Shown in pieces: positions 8,305 through 17,063 of a stretch of 51,492 nucleotides of DNA; position 1 is the first letter of the stretch, and every line of letters starts with the position of its first letter. Source of the stretch: a virus. The notes below the pieces were generated by a model. The model made no database searches and had not been told where the DNA came from. It worked only from the letters and a program-made list of their open reading frames with translations. Where the stretch lies: IMG/VR virus record IMGVR_UViG_3300042731_008773, positions 1 through 51,492 of that record. One strand, 5' to 3'. The translations under genes were made by a program, and so were the position numbers.

Positions 8305-8650
8305 TCACATCCTCCCATGCTTCAGCTTCATCAGAATTATAAAAATACAAAATATATCCAACACCAAAATTAGTATATGTGACTCTATCTTCAACTGTAT
8401 CATCTACTTTAACGACAATAAAATCACCAAATAGATTTGGCATATAAGCTCTAAATTGTCGAATTAATAACCAATTTGGAATAAGTTTAACTCCTGTTAA
8501 TATATAATCATTTTCACTATCAATAATATCCATATAAAATGCTTCACTTCTGCTATTCCAATGAATTTCTATATCAATCAATAAATTAGCTAAAACTATA
8601 CTTTGCTTCCATTTACTTGATATTGTATTAAAAACAGGTATTTTATCCAT
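8291..8650 (-). CDS. Baseplate plug protein (Pam3 gp18-like)
   Basis: The 119-aa protein carries the pattern WKQSIVLANLLIDIEIHWNSRSEAFYMDII then LIRQFRAYMPNLFGDFIVV, which resembles the small plug domain described for cyanophage Pam3. Such proteins close the tube at the baseplate. Start and stop overlap neighbouring genes. Assignment rests on motif plus position. Confidence 0.55.
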   Translation of the reverse strand: MDKIPVFNTISSKWKQSIVLANLLIDIEIHWNSRSEAFYMDIIDSENDYILTGVKLIPNWLLIRQFRAYMPNLFGDFIVVKVDDTVEDRVTYTNFGVGYILYFYNSDEAEAWEDVNGMG

Positions 8651-9168
8651 TACAATGGGACCGTCCTTCCTGCATTATAAACTTTAGCAATCTGTCTGTT
8701 TTGATTTGTAAGCACATCAACTACAATCTCTTGTAATTGCACAACTTTAACTTCTCTAAATGAAATCTGAAAAACAAGACTATCAGACATAGTTTCATCA
8801 AGTGTAATAGGCATACTTGTAATTGCTACATTTTCATATATATTCAAAACTGTATATAATGTAAATAACTTCTTATTCTCCCAAAGATCAACTAAAGTAT
8901 TAAAAACGTCTTGAGCTCTATTAGTTATTAAAAATGGAGTATTAATGCTATAATTGGTGATAAGACCTGTTATATCCCCTTTAATTAGTTCATTTTGTAT
9001 ATGATCCGAAATTTCAGAACCGTCCTCAACTGGATGGGTAGTAACCTCAGAATCAAAATTGTGGTTTTCTGACAATATAAGATCAAAGTTTACAAATATT
9101 AAGTCTTCCGTCTCAAGTCCATAAATATTTAAACCTTTAAAAAACATACTTGCTGGAATTAGTGCCAT
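8650..9168 (-). CDS. Dit-like tail/baseplate protein
   Basis: The 172-aa protein includes LIFVNFDLILSENHNFDSEVTTHPVEDGSEISDHI, the conserved start of Dit-like N-terminal domains of contractile-tail phages (cargo V-x-x-H-P-V-E-D/G-x-x-I-S-D-H). It lies between the tape measure and plug genes as expected. It connects the tail tube to the hub. Confidence 0.65.
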   Translation of the reverse strand: MALIPASMFFKGLNIYGLETEDLIFVNFDLILSENHNFDSEVTTHPVEDGSEISDHIQNELIKGDITGLITNYSINTPFLITNRAQDVFNTLVDLWENKKLFTLYTVLNIYENVAITSMPITLDETMSDSLVFQISFREVKVVQLQEIVVDVLTNQNRQIAKVYNAGRTVPL

Positions 9169-9171
9169 ATT

Positions 9172-10986
9172 TTACACCCCTGCATTAATTAATAATTTTT
9201 GTAATTCAAGTGAAAATATAGATTTTGCTGCTTCCTCCATCGTTCTTTTTACACCCGCCTTTGTGCTAATACCACCGGTTGTTGTAATAGCAATTTGATT
9301 TTGCATATTTATATTTGGTTGTTTTCTGCTTCCTGATTGAGACTTCATAGCATCAGCAACATTTGGTATTTTACTTTTTATATCAAGTTTAAGTTTTGTT
9401 TCTTTCTCTTTTGGAGGACCTTTCATAAAAATACCAAATATGTCTTTTAACCAATTCCATATAGAACTAAATAAATTTGTAAACCAATCAAATAAAGAAC
9501 TAATTTTTGCACCAATTGCTGAAAATAAATTACCCATCATATCATCAATAAAAGAAAATAATATAGAAATAGGCTTTATCATTTCAATAAAAATTGTAGA
9601 AAAAATAGAAATTATAGAATTAAATATTTCAACAAAACTGTTTTTTAAATTTCTACCAAGTTTGAATATCAAATCAACAAGTAATTTAGTTTGATTAACA
9701 AACCATTTCAAACCTGAAATGAAATATTGTAAAGCACCTTTATTAAGATAAACAAACCAAGCAAATACAGGTTTAAATATCTTTATTAAAAATTTAGCAA
9801 GCCAACTAAATCCTTGTATTAACCATTGTATTGGCTTTAATATTATTGTAATACCTCTGATAAGCAGATTAAGAATCCATGCCAATGCTTTTAAAAATAA
9901 ACCTAATACAATAAGAAGAGGTTTTAAAATCGGCATTAGTGCCTTTATTATTTCTCCTAATAATTGAATAAGAGGAAGGAATCCTTCAAGTATAATTGCA
10001 ACAGCTTCAAAGATAACAATTAAAAATCCAATTATAGGTTTTAATGCTTCAAATGTTGGCAATAATACTGCTCTAATAATATTAATAATAGGTCTTATTA
10101 CTTTCATAAAAGCATCATGCAAAGGAATAATAACTGCTATAAGAGGACTTATTAACTCAGATAATAATTTCAGAAGTGGGACAAGTACTTTAACAAGCAC
10201 ACCTACAAGATCACGCAGACCTCCCTTTGCTAATTCTGTTAGTGTTTTCGTGAGTTCTTTAATAAGAGGGAGTAAAGCATTTCCTAAATCTATTAAAACC
10301 TCTTTAAATGCTCCTCTCATTGTTGATAGTAGTCCTGGCAATGTTAAAGACTGTTTTTTCATATTTTGAAAAAATTGTCCTCCTTCAGCAGTTGCAATAC
10401 GAAAAGCTTCTGTAACCATCTCAGCAGAAATTAAACCTTTTGACATTTCATCTTTCAATTGAGAAACGGTTTTGCCGGTTTTTTTTGCAATTACTGTCAA
10501 TGGATTAAATTTCTGATTAATAAGTTGAAGTAAATCCTGTCCCATTAATTTACCAGTAGATTGTATCTGTCCGTATACAAGAGCAAGTGATTGAAACCTT
10601 TCTCTGTTCGATCCGGCAACATCCCCAAGCATCTGTAGAGTTTCCATAATTTTTTCAGATTGAATACCAAATTGTAATAAAGTTGTTGTTGATTGTGCAA
10701 GATCCTCGGTTTCAAATGGTGTTCTAATAGAAAATTCTCTAAGGTTAGACATCATTTTCTTAGCAGCTTCAACACTTCCCAACATAACCTCAAATTGAGT
10801 ATTCAAAGTTTCCATATCCGCAGCAACATCTATAGCCTTTTTACCAATAGCAAGTATTCCAACTACAGCACCTGTAATTGCCAATTTCATTCCCATTGAC
10901 ATTTTTTTAACACGAGATTCGGCTTGTTCTATATCATTCTCTTTTACTTTGAATCCTAATTTTGTTGTAAGTTCTCTAACAGTCAT
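9172..10986 (-). CDS. Tail tape measure protein
   Basis: The 604-aa protein has an N-terminal tape-measure domain (residues about 35-220) with MLGSVEAAKKMMSNLREFSIRTPFE, then GQDLLQLINQKFNPL and GLISAEMVTEAFRIAT, well-known signatures. Residues about 235-500 are repetitive hydrophobic helices (many LL/II/IL stretches) that may insert in the host membrane during DNA delivery. The protein sets tail length and forms the tube lumen. At 604 aa it predicts a fairly short tail. It follows the tail-assembly-chaperone genes. Confidence 0.85.
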   Translation of the reverse strand: MTVRELTTKLGFKVKENDIEQAESRVKKMSMGMKLAITGAVVGILAIGKKAIDVAADMETLNTQFEVMLGSVEAAKKMMSNLREFSIRTPFETEDLAQSTTTLLQFGIQSEKIMETLQMLGDVAGSNRERFQSLALVYGQIQSTGKLMGQDLLQLINQKFNPLTVIAKKTGKTVSQLKDEMSKGLISAEMVTEAFRIATAEGGQFFQNMKKQSLTLPGLLSTMRGAFKEVLIDLGNALLPLIKELTKTLTELAKGGLRDLVGVLVKVLVPLLKLLSELISPLIAVIIPLHDAFMKVIRPIINIIRAVLLPTFEALKPIIGFLIVIFEAVAIILEGFLPLIQLLGEIIKALMPILKPLLIVLGLFLKALAWILNLLIRGITIILKPIQWLIQGFSWLAKFLIKIFKPVFAWFVYLNKGALQYFISGLKWFVNQTKLLVDLIFKLGRNLKNSFVEIFNSIISIFSTIFIEMIKPISILFSFIDDMMGNLFSAIGAKISSLFDWFTNLFSSIWNWLKDIFGIFMKGPPKEKETKLKLDIKSKIPNVADAMKSQSGSRKQPNINMQNQIAITTTGGISTKAGVKRTMEEAAKSIFSLELQKLLINAGV

Positions 10987-10993
10987 CTTTCTA

Positions 10994-11311
10994 TTATTTT
11001 CCTAACGTTGTTCTTATTTTATCAGACTGAAAAGAATTATATCCATCAAAAGCATCACTATAATCATTTTTCATATTCATAAATATATGATATTTATGAA
11101 CATCTTCAAGATCCCATTTATTAACTTCTGATAGGGGAAGTCCATCCATTACAATTCTCCATACAATAGATTCTGCTTCAAGATCTTCATCTAACTCTCC
11201 AATTTCTCCAATTCTTTTCCAAATCCGTTCATGCTCTTTTCGTCCTCTTTGAAGATAGACATTACTTGATTTACAGTTCCATTGCCCGCCAACAACTCGA
11301 AAGGGGAAAAT
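10994..11311 (-). CDS. Tail assembly chaperone, -1 frameshift extension
   Basis: The -1 frame relative to the chaperone gene at 11191-11673 is open from about 11311 to TAA at 10994-10996 and reads ...ERIWKRIGEIGELDEDLEAESIVWRIVMDGLPLSEVNKWDLEDVHKY, a protein-like sequence. It has no start codon with an SD, but overlaps the upstream gene by about 120 bp and lies just before the tape measure gene. That is the classical arrangement for a G/GT-type programmed frameshift. A possible slip site is A-AAA-G near 11212-11220; no perfect heptamer was seen. Confidence 0.55.
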   Translation of the reverse strand: MFPFRVVGGQWNCKSSNVYLQRGRKEHERIWKRIGEIGELDEDLEAESIVWRIVMDGLPLSEVNKWDLEDVHKYHIFMNMKNDYSDAFDGYNSFQSDKIRTTLGK

Positions 11312-11673
11312 TTATTATATTTCATAACTTCATACATTAATTTATATAAAGTCTTAAGTGAACCTTTAAATATTTCATTGAGTTTCTGTGAATTTACTTC
11401 GGTTGGCGGTTGACCTGGTATAACACATATAACTGTAGAACATAGATCGATTATAAATTGTTCATAATCGACATCACTTAAATTACTTAGTGACTCCATA
11501 ATTACATTAATAACTTCTCCTAAATTAATCTCATCATCCAAATTTTTTACTGTTCCCAAAACCGGAGCTAATAATGATATTACTTTCTTATCCAATTTTG
11601 CAGCAGACAAAATTGGTAATGGATGTAATTGAAAAGTTATTCCATCAATTATTACTTGTTTCGTATCAAGCAT
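11191..11673 (-). CDS. Tail assembly chaperone (zero-frame product)
   Basis: The 160-aa protein lies between the tube and tape measure genes, the usual chaperone site. It begins MLDTKQVIIDGITFQLHPLPILSAAKLDKKVISLLAPVLG, typical of tail chaperones in this phage group, and is mostly helical. It likely coats the tape measure during tail assembly. The 3' end overlaps a long open -1 frame, suggesting a frameshifted longer form. Confidence 0.6.
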   Translation of the reverse strand: MLDTKQVIIDGITFQLHPLPILSAAKLDKKVISLLAPVLGTVKNLDDEINLGEVINVIMESLSNLSDVDYEQFIIDLCSTVICVIPGQPPTEVNSQKLNEIFKGSLKTLYKLMYEVMKYNKFSPFELLAGNGTVNQVMSIFKEDEKSMNGFGKELEKLES

Positions 11674-11700
11674 GAGTATAATCCTCCATTATTTATTATT

Positions 11701-12141
11701 TTATACTGTTAACGTACCACCTATAAATTGAGCAGCATTGCCTGTATCAAAACGCCATTCTCTATTCTCAAGAGAATCACCATAAGCAACATCAGGATCT
11801 TTTGCAACCCAAGCTTGTCGAGCAAAAAATAAAGTAGTACCTGCCAAATCTTTTACAGTCAGGGGTAAAACACCAACATTTCCCTGTACATCAAGAAGCA
11901 TTTGTGCTGAAAATAAATCATTTGTTATTGATGTCTGTTTAATTGTAATGGTCACAGAAAAATCATTGGCGTTTCTATTAATTCTATCAACCGTCCCATC
12001 AGCACCTTTTGATTTTTCAAATAAATCACCATTTCTTGCAATTGAGATAAATGTTCCCTCAGCGAATCCAGTCACAATAACTGCACCCCATGTCACAACA
12101 ATTTGTTTAGGATCATATGTTCTAACTTCACTATCTAACAT
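11701..12141 (-). CDS. Tail tube protein (DUF3277-like)
   Basis: The 146-aa protein reads YDPKQIVVTWGAVIVTGFAEGTFISIARNGDLFEKSKGADG, the hallmark of DUF3277/PhiTE-type inner tube proteins, then NDFSVTITIKQTS and a C-terminal FARQAWVAKDPDVAYG. It polymerises to the inner tube beneath the sheath. It is flanked by sheath and chaperone genes. An SD (GGAGG) precedes the ATG. Confidence 0.8.
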   Translation of the reverse strand: MLDSEVRTYDPKQIVVTWGAVIVTGFAEGTFISIARNGDLFEKSKGADGTVDRINRNANDFSVTITIKQTSITNDLFSAQMLLDVQGNVGVLPLTVKDLAGTTLFFARQAWVAKDPDVAYGDSLENREWRFDTGNAAQFIGGTLTV

Positions 12142-12208
12142 TTTTATCCTCCTTCTTTCTATGATTAAATGTATTGCTAAATATTTCTTTAATATTCATT
12201 TATTAACC

Positions 12209-13549
12209 TTAAACTGTCACAACACCAGAAATTTCCACATTATGAATAGCTCCTTGAAGTGTTGCTGTAAATTCAACGTCTGGTAAATTTCTTGCAAGTA
12301 AATTTGCTGAAGATATATCAGCACGTTTTGGGGCAGTAATTTCAATTGATTCCGAAATTAGCAAACCAACACTTGCTCCCTCTTCAAGCACTCCCTGAAC
12401 TATACCGGCAATTGCTGTTATTCCTTCATCTGTAAATGGCACTTTTCTACTGTTTACAAAATTTATAAATACTTCTGTTTGCAATCTACTTGTTAACCAA
12501 TCAATACCCCTCATAATATCAATATATTCACCACTTGCAACTTTTCCATTTTCAGTAATATTTACACCACCTGTCTCCGTATATATATTACAATTCTTAT
12601 CAAGAATAGCTGTTCTTTCCCCCGATGTTAAGCCATATGCAGCTACACCAGATAGTGTCTTAAACGCCCATGTCTGTGAACCAGGATCATAAGGTAAGGA
12701 TTCACCAGGCCATGCTGCTTCAATCCATGACGGGCTTGCGTCACCTTGAGCAGCATCATGATAAATCGAAACAGTTCTATCATATGCAAGATTCTTCATA
12801 TAATATGCAATATCAGTTGTAGAACCACTATCATAAATTGCAGCACTACTTGAAGCATAGAAAAAGATTTTAGTCTGAGTCTCGGCCCATGCTGCAGCTG
12901 CTTTAAAATCATCTTCATCTTGATATGTGACTGTACCTACAGCTTGACTTGCTCCACCTGTAACAACAACTGAAGCACTTGTTACACCACCATCTAGAAT
13001 CTCAACTAACACAGTTTTGGCTGTAGCATTTACTGTAACAGAACTATTAGCAATATCTGCTTCAATCTGTGTTTTAATATCCGCATAAGTCGTAGCATTG
13101 TCCGTATTGAAAGGCACAGTCGTTACAGCAGTTCCATTAATTGTAAAATCAATGTTATTGCCTGTAACAAAATCAATATCAAATGTATATGTAGCAACAC
13201 TCGAAGCAATAATCATAAAAGTATACCAATCCGAACTTGCAATCTGTATTGCTGTAAGAGCATCGGCCCAGGTTGAATCCGAAGCATCTTTACGACCAAT
13301 CATAATTTGACTAACTTTAGGATTCTGACTAAATATTAGAGACGCTGCTTCATATTCAGGATCAGACGAAGACCATCCATCATCAGTCATTTCCGTTAGA
13401 CTTCCATAATATCTATGTCTAACAAATGTTGTAATTGTCTTACTTGTTAAAAATTCTGAAATTATAGCAGGTATTCCAAATCCAGTTTGTGTAACAGCTT
13501 GTGTTTCACGTGATATAATTACCTGCACAATGTCATTTAATCTACTCAT
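12209..13549 (-). CDS. Contractile tail sheath protein (DUF3383-like)
   Basis: From the ATG behind the SD AGGAGGAAAAAA the product is 446 aa, starting MSRLNDIVQVIISRETQAVTQTGFGIPAII, typical of DUF3383 sheath proteins. An earlier in-frame ATG (13636) would lie inside the neighbouring gene and was rejected. Late motifs include YDRTVSIYHD, WPGESLPYDPGSQTWAFKTLSGV and GIDWLTSRLQTEVF. About 90 residues in the middle (FVTGNNIDFTINGTAV...VVVTGGASQAVGTVTY; DNA about 12930-13200) form an extra domain also found in the protein at 17064. Confidence 0.85.
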   Translation of the reverse strand: MSRLNDIVQVIISRETQAVTQTGFGIPAIISEFLTSKTITTFVRHRYYGSLTEMTDDGWSSSDPEYEAASLIFSQNPKVSQIMIGRKDASDSTWADALTAIQIASSDWYTFMIIASSVATYTFDIDFVTGNNIDFTINGTAVTTVPFNTDNATTYADIKTQIEADIANSSVTVNATAKTVLVEILDGGVTSASVVVTGGASQAVGTVTYQDEDDFKAAAAWAETQTKIFFYASSSAAIYDSGSTTDIAYYMKNLAYDRTVSIYHDAAQGDASPSWIEAAWPGESLPYDPGSQTWAFKTLSGVAAYGLTSGERTAILDKNCNIYTETGGVNITENGKVASGEYIDIMRGIDWLTSRLQTEVFINFVNSRKVPFTDEGITAIAGIVQGVLEEGASVGLLISESIEITAPKRADISSANLLARNLPDVEFTATLQGAIHNVEISGVVTV

Positions 13550-13559
13550 TTTTTTCCTC

Positions 13560-14066
13560 CTAATGTGAAATATTATCAACAAAATCCACTGTATCAATCC
13601 AACTGGATTGCTCTGTGGTTGTATCTGCAAAGCCAATTCTCATTTCAAACATGGCCTGTTCAGTCCAATATTCATTATCAAGCCTGGGGATATTAGTTAT
13701 TCCAATGACTCCTCTATTTACAATTAATTCCTTAGTAAAATATTCATTCTGAATTTCTTGTCGTTCAAGAGAATTAATTAATATTCTTAAAAAATTTCCC
13801 TCTCCATCAATTTCCCATATTTCCAATGTTCCTTCATAATCATTACTAATCTTAGTCTTTCCAGTAGTCTCATCTGGTGGATATTTCTTAATAGCTCTAC
13901 CGATTTGAATCATCTCAACAATTCGATCAATTACAATATATGTTCCTTCCGGAGCAGGGGTATTCTGTCTGCTTTGAACAATAGGAATTTTAAAACCATT
14001 TTCAGTATTTATAACGTAATAAACCCAATTATAAATTTTTTGATAAATGTCATCATTTAAACCCAC
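13560..14066 (-). CDS. Neck/tail terminator protein
   Basis: The 168-aa protein lies directly upstream of the sheath gene and reads YQKIYNWVYYVINTENGFKIPIVQSRQNTPAPEGTYIVI, the common start of phage neck terminator (LIC_12616-like) proteins. It ends with EQAMFEMRIGFADTTTEQSSWIDTV, also characteristic. It caps the tail for head joining. Assignment is by sequence pattern and position. Confidence 0.6.
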   Translation of the reverse strand: MGLNDDIYQKIYNWVYYVINTENGFKIPIVQSRQNTPAPEGTYIVIDRIVEMIQIGRAIKKYPPDETTGKTKISNDYEGTLEIWEIDGEGNFLRILINSLERQEIQNEYFTKELIVNRGVIGITNIPRLDNEYWTEQAMFEMRIGFADTTTEQSSWIDTVDFVDNISH

Positions 14067-14068
14067 TT

Positions 14069-14416
14069 CTAAGCCTCTATATATTGTCCAAAATATTTAT
14101 AATGAGGAATTAAATAATTTTGAAATTTTAATTCCTTAACAAGCTCCCATCGATCATTTTGCCATAGGACTACATCACCAGAAGTATCTCCCCCACGTAC
14201 GTTAACATTCAATTGAGAACTACTATAAATTTTAACATGCCCTATATCTTGTCTTAAATATTCATAAGATTTTATTTCACGTCCAGACATAGGTTGAACA
14301 CTTCCCTCAAATGTTATTTCACTTACTATACCAGGAATCCATTTCCCTGTAACCGGATCATACCTTCCGCCGGATTCTGTTTCAATTGAAATAGTTGTAA
14401 AAAGTAAAGTACTCAT
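14069..14416 (-). CDS. Head closure / neck protein (putative)
   Basis: The 115-aa beta-rich protein contains GRYDPVTGKWIPGIVSEITFEGSVQPMSGREI and DVVLWQNDRWELVKE, resembling small head-closure or stopper proteins between connector and tail terminator genes. It is 2 bp from its downstream neighbour. Function is assigned mainly by gene order. Confidence 0.45.
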   Translation of the reverse strand: MSTLLFTTISIETESGGRYDPVTGKWIPGIVSEITFEGSVQPMSGREIKSYEYLRQDIGHVKIYSSSQLNVNVRGGDTSGDVVLWQNDRWELVKELKFQNYLIPHYKYFGQYIEA

Positions 14417-14944
14417 TTATAATTTTTCTCTATGTGTAGTAGCTCTCCACATCTCACCGGTATCAACTAATCGCTTCGTACTCTTTTTTTGTTTTATAGT
14501 TATAGGACTTAATTTTGGCCATCTACCTGTTTTAATCATAGATTTAATTCTTCCAACATACCAAGCACCAACTCTTGTGATCGCTTGCTGTGCTCCTCTT
14601 TTACCTGCAAGAACATTATCATATTCAATAGCAATTCTATTATTAATATTTTTTTTATTTTTCTGAAATGTTTTTCGCATAAAATGAGTTGCAGGAATTA
14701 TAAGTTTTCTTTTCTTCAACCTTACTCCAAAATTAAATAACCACCACCCACTCATCTTAGGTGTAACTCTAATAATTGCACCTGTCTCTTGAACTAGTGC
14801 ACGTGCAGCAATATTTTTATCAGGCCCTCCAACACCATCTGAGAAATAACCAACAAAAGTTGCTGCATTGTTGAATTTTTTAACTTCTCTTTTAATTTTA
14901 TTCCAACCCATATCCTTCTCAGTTATCGTTATATTAATAGACAT
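14417..14944 (-). CDS. Tail completion / HK97-gp10-like protein
   Basis: From the ATG at 14944 the product is 175 aa (MSINITITEKDMGWNKIKRE). Features are NAATFVGYFSDGVGG...AARALVQETGAIIRVTPKMSGWW, then PATHFMRKTFQKN and the C-terminal TGRWPKLSPITIKQKKSTKRLVDTGEMWRA, typical of gp10-type tail-completion proteins. A more distal start (14995) overlaps the upstream gene by 62 bp and was rejected. It acts in head-tail joining. Confidence 0.6.
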   Translation of the reverse strand: MSINITITEKDMGWNKIKREVKKFNNAATFVGYFSDGVGGPDKNIAARALVQETGAIIRVTPKMSGWWLFNFGVRLKKRKLIIPATHFMRKTFQKNKKNINNRIAIEYDNVLAGKRGAQQAITRVGAWYVGRIKSMIKTGRWPKLSPITIKQKKSTKRLVDTGEMWRATTHREKL

Positions 14945-15341
14945 TATCATTTCCTCCTGGTGGTGTTGGCCATGTAAAGGAATTAGAATTACCACTCGAT
15001 ACTCCTATAAAAGGACCACAACTATTTCTTAATTGTAAAAATTGTCTACCATAACTTGTCTGTCCTAAAATAGAGTCAGTCCCTTTTTCTTTTGTATTTG
15101 AAAAAGTAACAGACAAATCTCCTTCTCTTTTATTTGTAATCCCCCCAGTGGACAATCCGATAAGAGCAACATTTGTATCAATAGTGAGGAGGTGTGCTGC
15201 CATATATCCAATAGCTAAATCGTATTTGTCTCCAAAAAAATCTTCAGTCACTTGTAGTTCAGCATAAGCAAGATAATTGTCTCTTCCAGCAGTAGAGTCA
15301 AATTGTGGTGCAATAATAGACAATATGGCAGAGGCACTCAT
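14934..15341 (-). CDS. Head-tail connector protein (DUF4054-like)
   Basis: The 135-aa protein has the DUF4054 signature: ILSIIAPQFDSTAGRDNYLAYAELQV, FFGDKYDLAIGYMAAHLLT, a GDLSVTFSN segment and TSYGRQFLQLRNSCGPFIGV at the C-terminus. Such adaptors bind the portal exit. The start overlaps the stop of the upstream gene (ATGA). Confidence 0.7.
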   Translation of the reverse strand: MSASAILSIIAPQFDSTAGRDNYLAYAELQVTEDFFGDKYDLAIGYMAAHLLTIDTNVALIGLSTGGITNKREGDLSVTFSNTKEKGTDSILGQTSYGRQFLQLRNSCGPFIGVSSGNSNSFTWPTPPGGNDNVY

Positions 15342-15622
15342 TCACACACCCCCTCAGAAATTGAATCAGTAATGGAGGATTCTTTTTTAAATCTACGTCT
15401 TCGTGATTCCTTAAGATTCAAGGAATTATTTATTTCAGGATGGAACCGTTCTATCATTATAAGTCTTTTTGTTAATATTGGATCTTTTAATTTTTCAAGT
15501 GATTTCTCTGGCAATAAAATTTCTTGACCAGGCACAAAATGTAATTCTGCTGTATATCCATCTCCTTTAATATGTACCCTTTCTTCTTTTGCCCCTTTCC
15601 AAAGTGCTTTAATCATTTTCAT
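15338..15622 (-). CDS. Small head-region protein, function unknown
   Basis: The 94-aa protein reads MKMIKALWKGAKEERVHIKGDGYTAELHFVPGQEILLPEKS, with a very basic stretch SRRRRFKKES near the C-terminus. It resembles small phage proteins often found between capsid and connector genes, but no family is named with confidence. It is separated from the next gene upstream by one base. Confidence 0.5.
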   Translation of the reverse strand: MKMIKALWKGAKEERVHIKGDGYTAELHFVPGQEILLPEKSLEKLKDPILTKRLIMIERFHPEINNSLNLKESRRRRFKKESSITDSISEGVCE

Positions 15623-15623
15623 C

Positions 15624-16067
15624 TTATTTATCCTCTTTATCAGATTTTGGATTATTTATTTTTTCAATTTGTTTATAAATAACTGCTCTAATTTCATCCC
15701 GCCCCTCCTTATCAAGCCACTTCTCTAGAGTAGGCAAATCCCATGTATCTTGTATTATTTCTTTCGCTGTCTTAGCAAACATCTTATGTATTGACTTTGT
15801 TACTTTAACAACTTTTTCCTCCTCTCCCTCCTTACTTAACCGCCTACGTGAACCTGGTTTTATCTCTTCTACTTCCGTAACTTCAATAAGATTACCATTA
15901 TCAATATGATAATTAACACCAGAATTTATTTTTATGTTTTCCCATAATTCATCTTCAATCTCATTATGACCAGGCATTAAAACCACCATTTGTGTTATAT
16001 TTCCTTTCTTGTCAATTACAGAAATTGTAAGTAATCCTGCATTCTTTTTTTTCCAATTTACAATCAT
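15624..16067 (-). CDS. Small head-region protein, function unknown
   Basis: The ATG at 16067 follows the SD GGAGG by eight bases and gives 147 aa (MIVNWKKKNAGLLTISVID). A start five codons upstream would use the SD itself as coding sequence. The N-terminal half is beta-rich. The middle has the basic SRRRLSKEG and the C-terminus is helical (LPTLEKWLDKEGRDEIRAVIYKQIEKI), a pattern seen in head-completion or accessory proteins. Not recognised further. Confidence 0.5.
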   Translation of the reverse strand: MIVNWKKKNAGLLTISVIDKKGNITQMVVLMPGHNEIEDELWENIKINSGVNYHIDNGNLIEVTEVEEIKPGSRRRLSKEGEEEKVVKVTKSIHKMFAKTAKEIIQDTWDLPTLEKWLDKEGRDEIRAVIYKQIEKINNPKSDKEDK

Positions 16068-16121
16068 TTTTAAATCCTCCAATTTTTAAAAAATAAAAAT
16101 CCTCCATTACGTCATTAAGAA

Positions 16122-17045
16122 TTAAATCCCATCACCAAATACAACTGATTGTGGATAATAAATTATTACTCCACCATGTTCAGCATGACAAGGAATTATA
16201 TATTCCATTCCTTTCTTGTCTGCTTCAAGTTGTTCAAATGGTTGAGGTAATTCAAGTGTAACATTATTTGGATCTCTCACATATCCCATCATTCTGCTAG
16301 TACTTCCTGCTCCGGCACTTGCAAGCAAATCAAGAACTTCAATTGTAATACCAGGATTATTATCCATAAAAAACGTAAAAATAGTCTTACTATTTCCATC
16401 TGTCATTCTTGTATTTTTAATTAATTCAAATTGAGTTCTTGGTAACAGAATAGTATTGATTTCTTCACGTCCTTTTGTAGGAACAGAAACTGCAGTCCTC
16501 ATTCCGGTTAGATCACGAATAATTTGATCAGGAGTTTTTGTTGACCATGTTTTTGTCGTGCCTGTACCATCATTAGGTACTGTATATTCAGTTATCCCAG
16601 GATAATCTAAAAATCCTTGTATATTAAAATTCTCATCCCCATTCCATGCAAGATCATCTGTTAATTCTTCTATTGCCCTTCTTGCTGTATTAGCGCGCCT
16701 ATCATTCAGATTTACACCTGCCATTAAAGCACGTCTTATTTCTCTTATTGCATACCCATAACTATCACCAAGTGATTTAACCTTACTCTGATTTTCAGTT
16801 GCATAAACATCTACACGTGGAAAATCATTAGCATAATCAGCAATAATTTTTGCTTGCCCCACCTTGTCAAAGCTATACCAAATGATATAATCTGCTCCAG
16901 CAGGAGCTTCACTTGATACAGGAAGTAGAGTTTTTGCTTTAAGATTCTTATACTTAACATCATATGTTCTGCTTTTAACATATTCAAGCTGACGTTTGAA
17001 AAAAGCACTTTCTCCAGCATCCAAATTTAGTATATCTTTTTCCAT
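16122..17045 (-). CDS. Major capsid protein (DUF2184-like)
   Basis: The 307-aa protein contains EDxx-type HK97-fold capsid features of the DUF2184 family: FFKRQLEYVKSRTYDVKYKNLKAKTLLPVSSEAPAGADYIIWYSFD, YAIREIRRALMAGVNLNDRRANTARRAIEELTDDLAWNGD and a C-terminal GGVIIYYPQSVVFGDGI. Gene order (protease, decoration, capsid) supports it. It builds the icosahedral shell. An SD GGAGG precedes the ATG. Confidence 0.8.
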   Translation of the reverse strand: MEKDILNLDAGESAFFKRQLEYVKSRTYDVKYKNLKAKTLLPVSSEAPAGADYIIWYSFDKVGQAKIIADYANDFPRVDVYATENQSKVKSLGDSYGYAIREIRRALMAGVNLNDRRANTARRAIEELTDDLAWNGDENFNIQGFLDYPGITEYTVPNDGTGTTKTWSTKTPDQIIRDLTGMRTAVSVPTKGREEINTILLPRTQFELIKNTRMTDGNSKTIFTFFMDNNPGITIEVLDLLASAGAGSTSRMMGYVRDPNNVTLELPQPFEQLEADKKGMEYIIPCHAEHGGVIIYYPQSVVFGDGI

Positions 17046-17063
17046 TTATTTTATTCCTCCTTT

